The notes under the pieces were generated by a model. It saw only the letters and a program-made list of their open reading frames with translations. It was not told the DNA's origin and ran no database searches. From NCBI RefSeq assembly GCF_014649695.1, contig NZ_BMTN01000001.1:496001-560000 (forward strand): a stretch of 64,000 nucleotides of DNA, given 5' to 3'. The position numbers and the translations under genes are program-made. Positions within the stretch are counted from its first letter, which is position 1, and each line of letters starts with the position of its first letter. The stretch is from Streptomyces kurssanovii (GTDB lineage Bacteria; Actinomycetota; Actinomycetes; Streptomycetales; Streptomycetaceae). Below are positions 63,227 through 64,000 of this stretch, piece by piece.

Positions 63227-64000
63227 ACGGCAACAGCCCCCAGGACGGCGCGCCCCTGCTCATGGTCGAAGGGCTCCGCAAGACCTTCCGGCTGCCGGGC
63301 GGCGGCACTCTCACCGCGGCCGACCAGATCTCCTTCACTCTGCCGGAAGGCGGTTCCGTCGGCATCGTCGGCGAGTCGGGCTCCGGCAAGAGCACCGTGG
63401 CCCGCATGCTCGCCGGTCTCGAGAGACCCGACGCGGGCACCGTCACCGTGAACGGCCGCGACCGGCACTCCGCGCGCCGTGGCACGCGCTCCCGGCGCGA
63501 CCGGCTGGCCCGCGCACGTGAGATCCAGATGGTCTTCCAGGACCCCTACGTCTCCCTCGACCCTCGGCTCACCGCAGGCCAGTGCCTCCGCACCGCCCTG
63601 CGGCTGCACGGGCATCCCGCGGTGGAGGACCGTATCCGGTCACTGCTCGACCGGGTCGGCCTGGGCGCCCGCGAGGCCGAGGCCAGGCCGCACGAGCTCT
63701 CCGGCGGACAGCGTCAGCGCCTCGCCATCGCACGCGCCCTCGCCGTCGACCCGTGCATCCTGGTGCTCGACGAGGCGGTCGCGGCGCTCGACGTGTCCAT
63801 CCAGGCCCAGATCCTCCAACTCCTCGCCGGGATCCGAGAGGACACCGGTGTGGCCCTGGTCTTCGTCAGCCACGACCTTGCCGTGGTGCAGCACATCACG
63901 GACGAGACCGTCGTCATGCGCAGGGGCACCGTGGTCGAACAGGGGCCGACGGACCGCGTGCTGCGCACACCGCGGCACGCGTACACACGGCTGCTGCTCA
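63223..64000 (+). CDS. Peptide-type ABC transporter ATPase, DppF-like (cut by window end)
   Basis: The frame is open from ATG 63223 to the last base, 259 codons, without a stop. Walker A is GESGSGKST, the Q-loop is MVFQDPYVSLDPR, the signature is LSGGQRQRL, Walker B is LVLDEAVAALD, and the switch histidine is in VFVSHDL. It starts in ATGA overlap with the DppD-like gene and completes the importer. In Walker B the usual PxSALD is read as AVAALD, a mild variation. The C-terminal end lies beyond the window. Confidence 0.93.
   Translation, partial: MNGNSPQDGAPLLMVEGLRKTFRLPGGGTLTAADQISFTLPEGGSVGIVGESGSGKSTVARMLAGLERPDAGTVTVNGRDRHSARRGTRSRRDRLARAREIQMVFQDPYVSLDPRLTAGQCLRTALRLHGHPAVEDRIRSLLDRVGLGAREAEARPHELSGGQRQRLAIARALAVDPCILVLDEAVAALDVSIQAQILQLLAGIREDTGVALVFVSHDLAVVQHITDETVVMRRGTVVEQGPTDRVLRTPRHAYTRLLL

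Overview
The window is high-GC actinobacterial chromosome and almost certainly Streptomyces. The support is a WhiB-like regulator, an SsgA-like sporulation protein, a two-domain small laccase, many secreted enzymes with Sec/Tat leaders, frequent GTG/TTG starts behind strong GGAGG-type ribosome sites, and operons joined by 4-base ATGA overlaps.

Positions 1-5.7 kb are a decayed accessory zone. It holds a multiply frameshifted IS701-type transposase, an IS110-type remnant, a degenerate tRNA-Ser-like sequence that may mark an old attachment site, a truncated DUF1877 gene, a WapI-like immunity gene, small hypothetical genes and a frameshifted Streptomyces gene. From 5.7 to 12.1 kb a leftward cluster encodes an OleA-like condensing enzyme, a family 2 glycosyltransferase, an OleC-like adenylate-forming enzyme, a small cytochrome P450 and an OleD-like reductase. 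This is the best candidate in the window for an uncharacterised lipid or beta-lactone pathway.

From 12.3 to 17.0 kb are two very large secreted proteins, cupredoxin/Ig-like/DUF1080 and ThuA/PQQ-type sugar dehydrogenase. They are divergent from a small laccase. From 18 to 28.4 kb are mostly single genes: a VOC protein, a WhiB-like protein, GH46 chitosanase, acyl-ACP desaturase with a palindromic operator, an ABC-F protein with a long leader, an SsgA-like protein, a BNR-repeat protein, a YciI protein, endonuclease V and secreted phospholipase A2.

From 30.3 to 36.1 kb is a fatty-acid beta-oxidation operon (CoA-transferase, acyl-CoA dehydrogenase, thiolase, FadB) behind a KstR-like operator. From 36 to 43 kb lie a DUF2087 protein, a MerR regulator with a 12-bp inverted repeat, a DUF4241 protein, a macro-domain protein, a streptogrisin-type protease, a sphingomyelinase-like enzyme, a GNAT acetyltransferase and an MpaB-family oxygenase.

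From 43.3 to 52.9 kb is a coherent beta-1,3-glucan (laminarin) utilisation locus. It has a secreted GH81-CBM56 glucanase, a sugar ABC importer, a GH1 beta-glucosidase and a LacI/CebR-type repressor, tied together by three near-identical operators. A broken TnpB-like gene sits inside it. From 53.1 to 64 kb are a secreted M14 peptidase, a BCCT transporter ending at a 36-bp perfect inverted repeat, an RpiR regulator, and a C45 acyltransferase/hydrolase followed by a five-gene Dpp-type importer whose last ATPase runs off the window.
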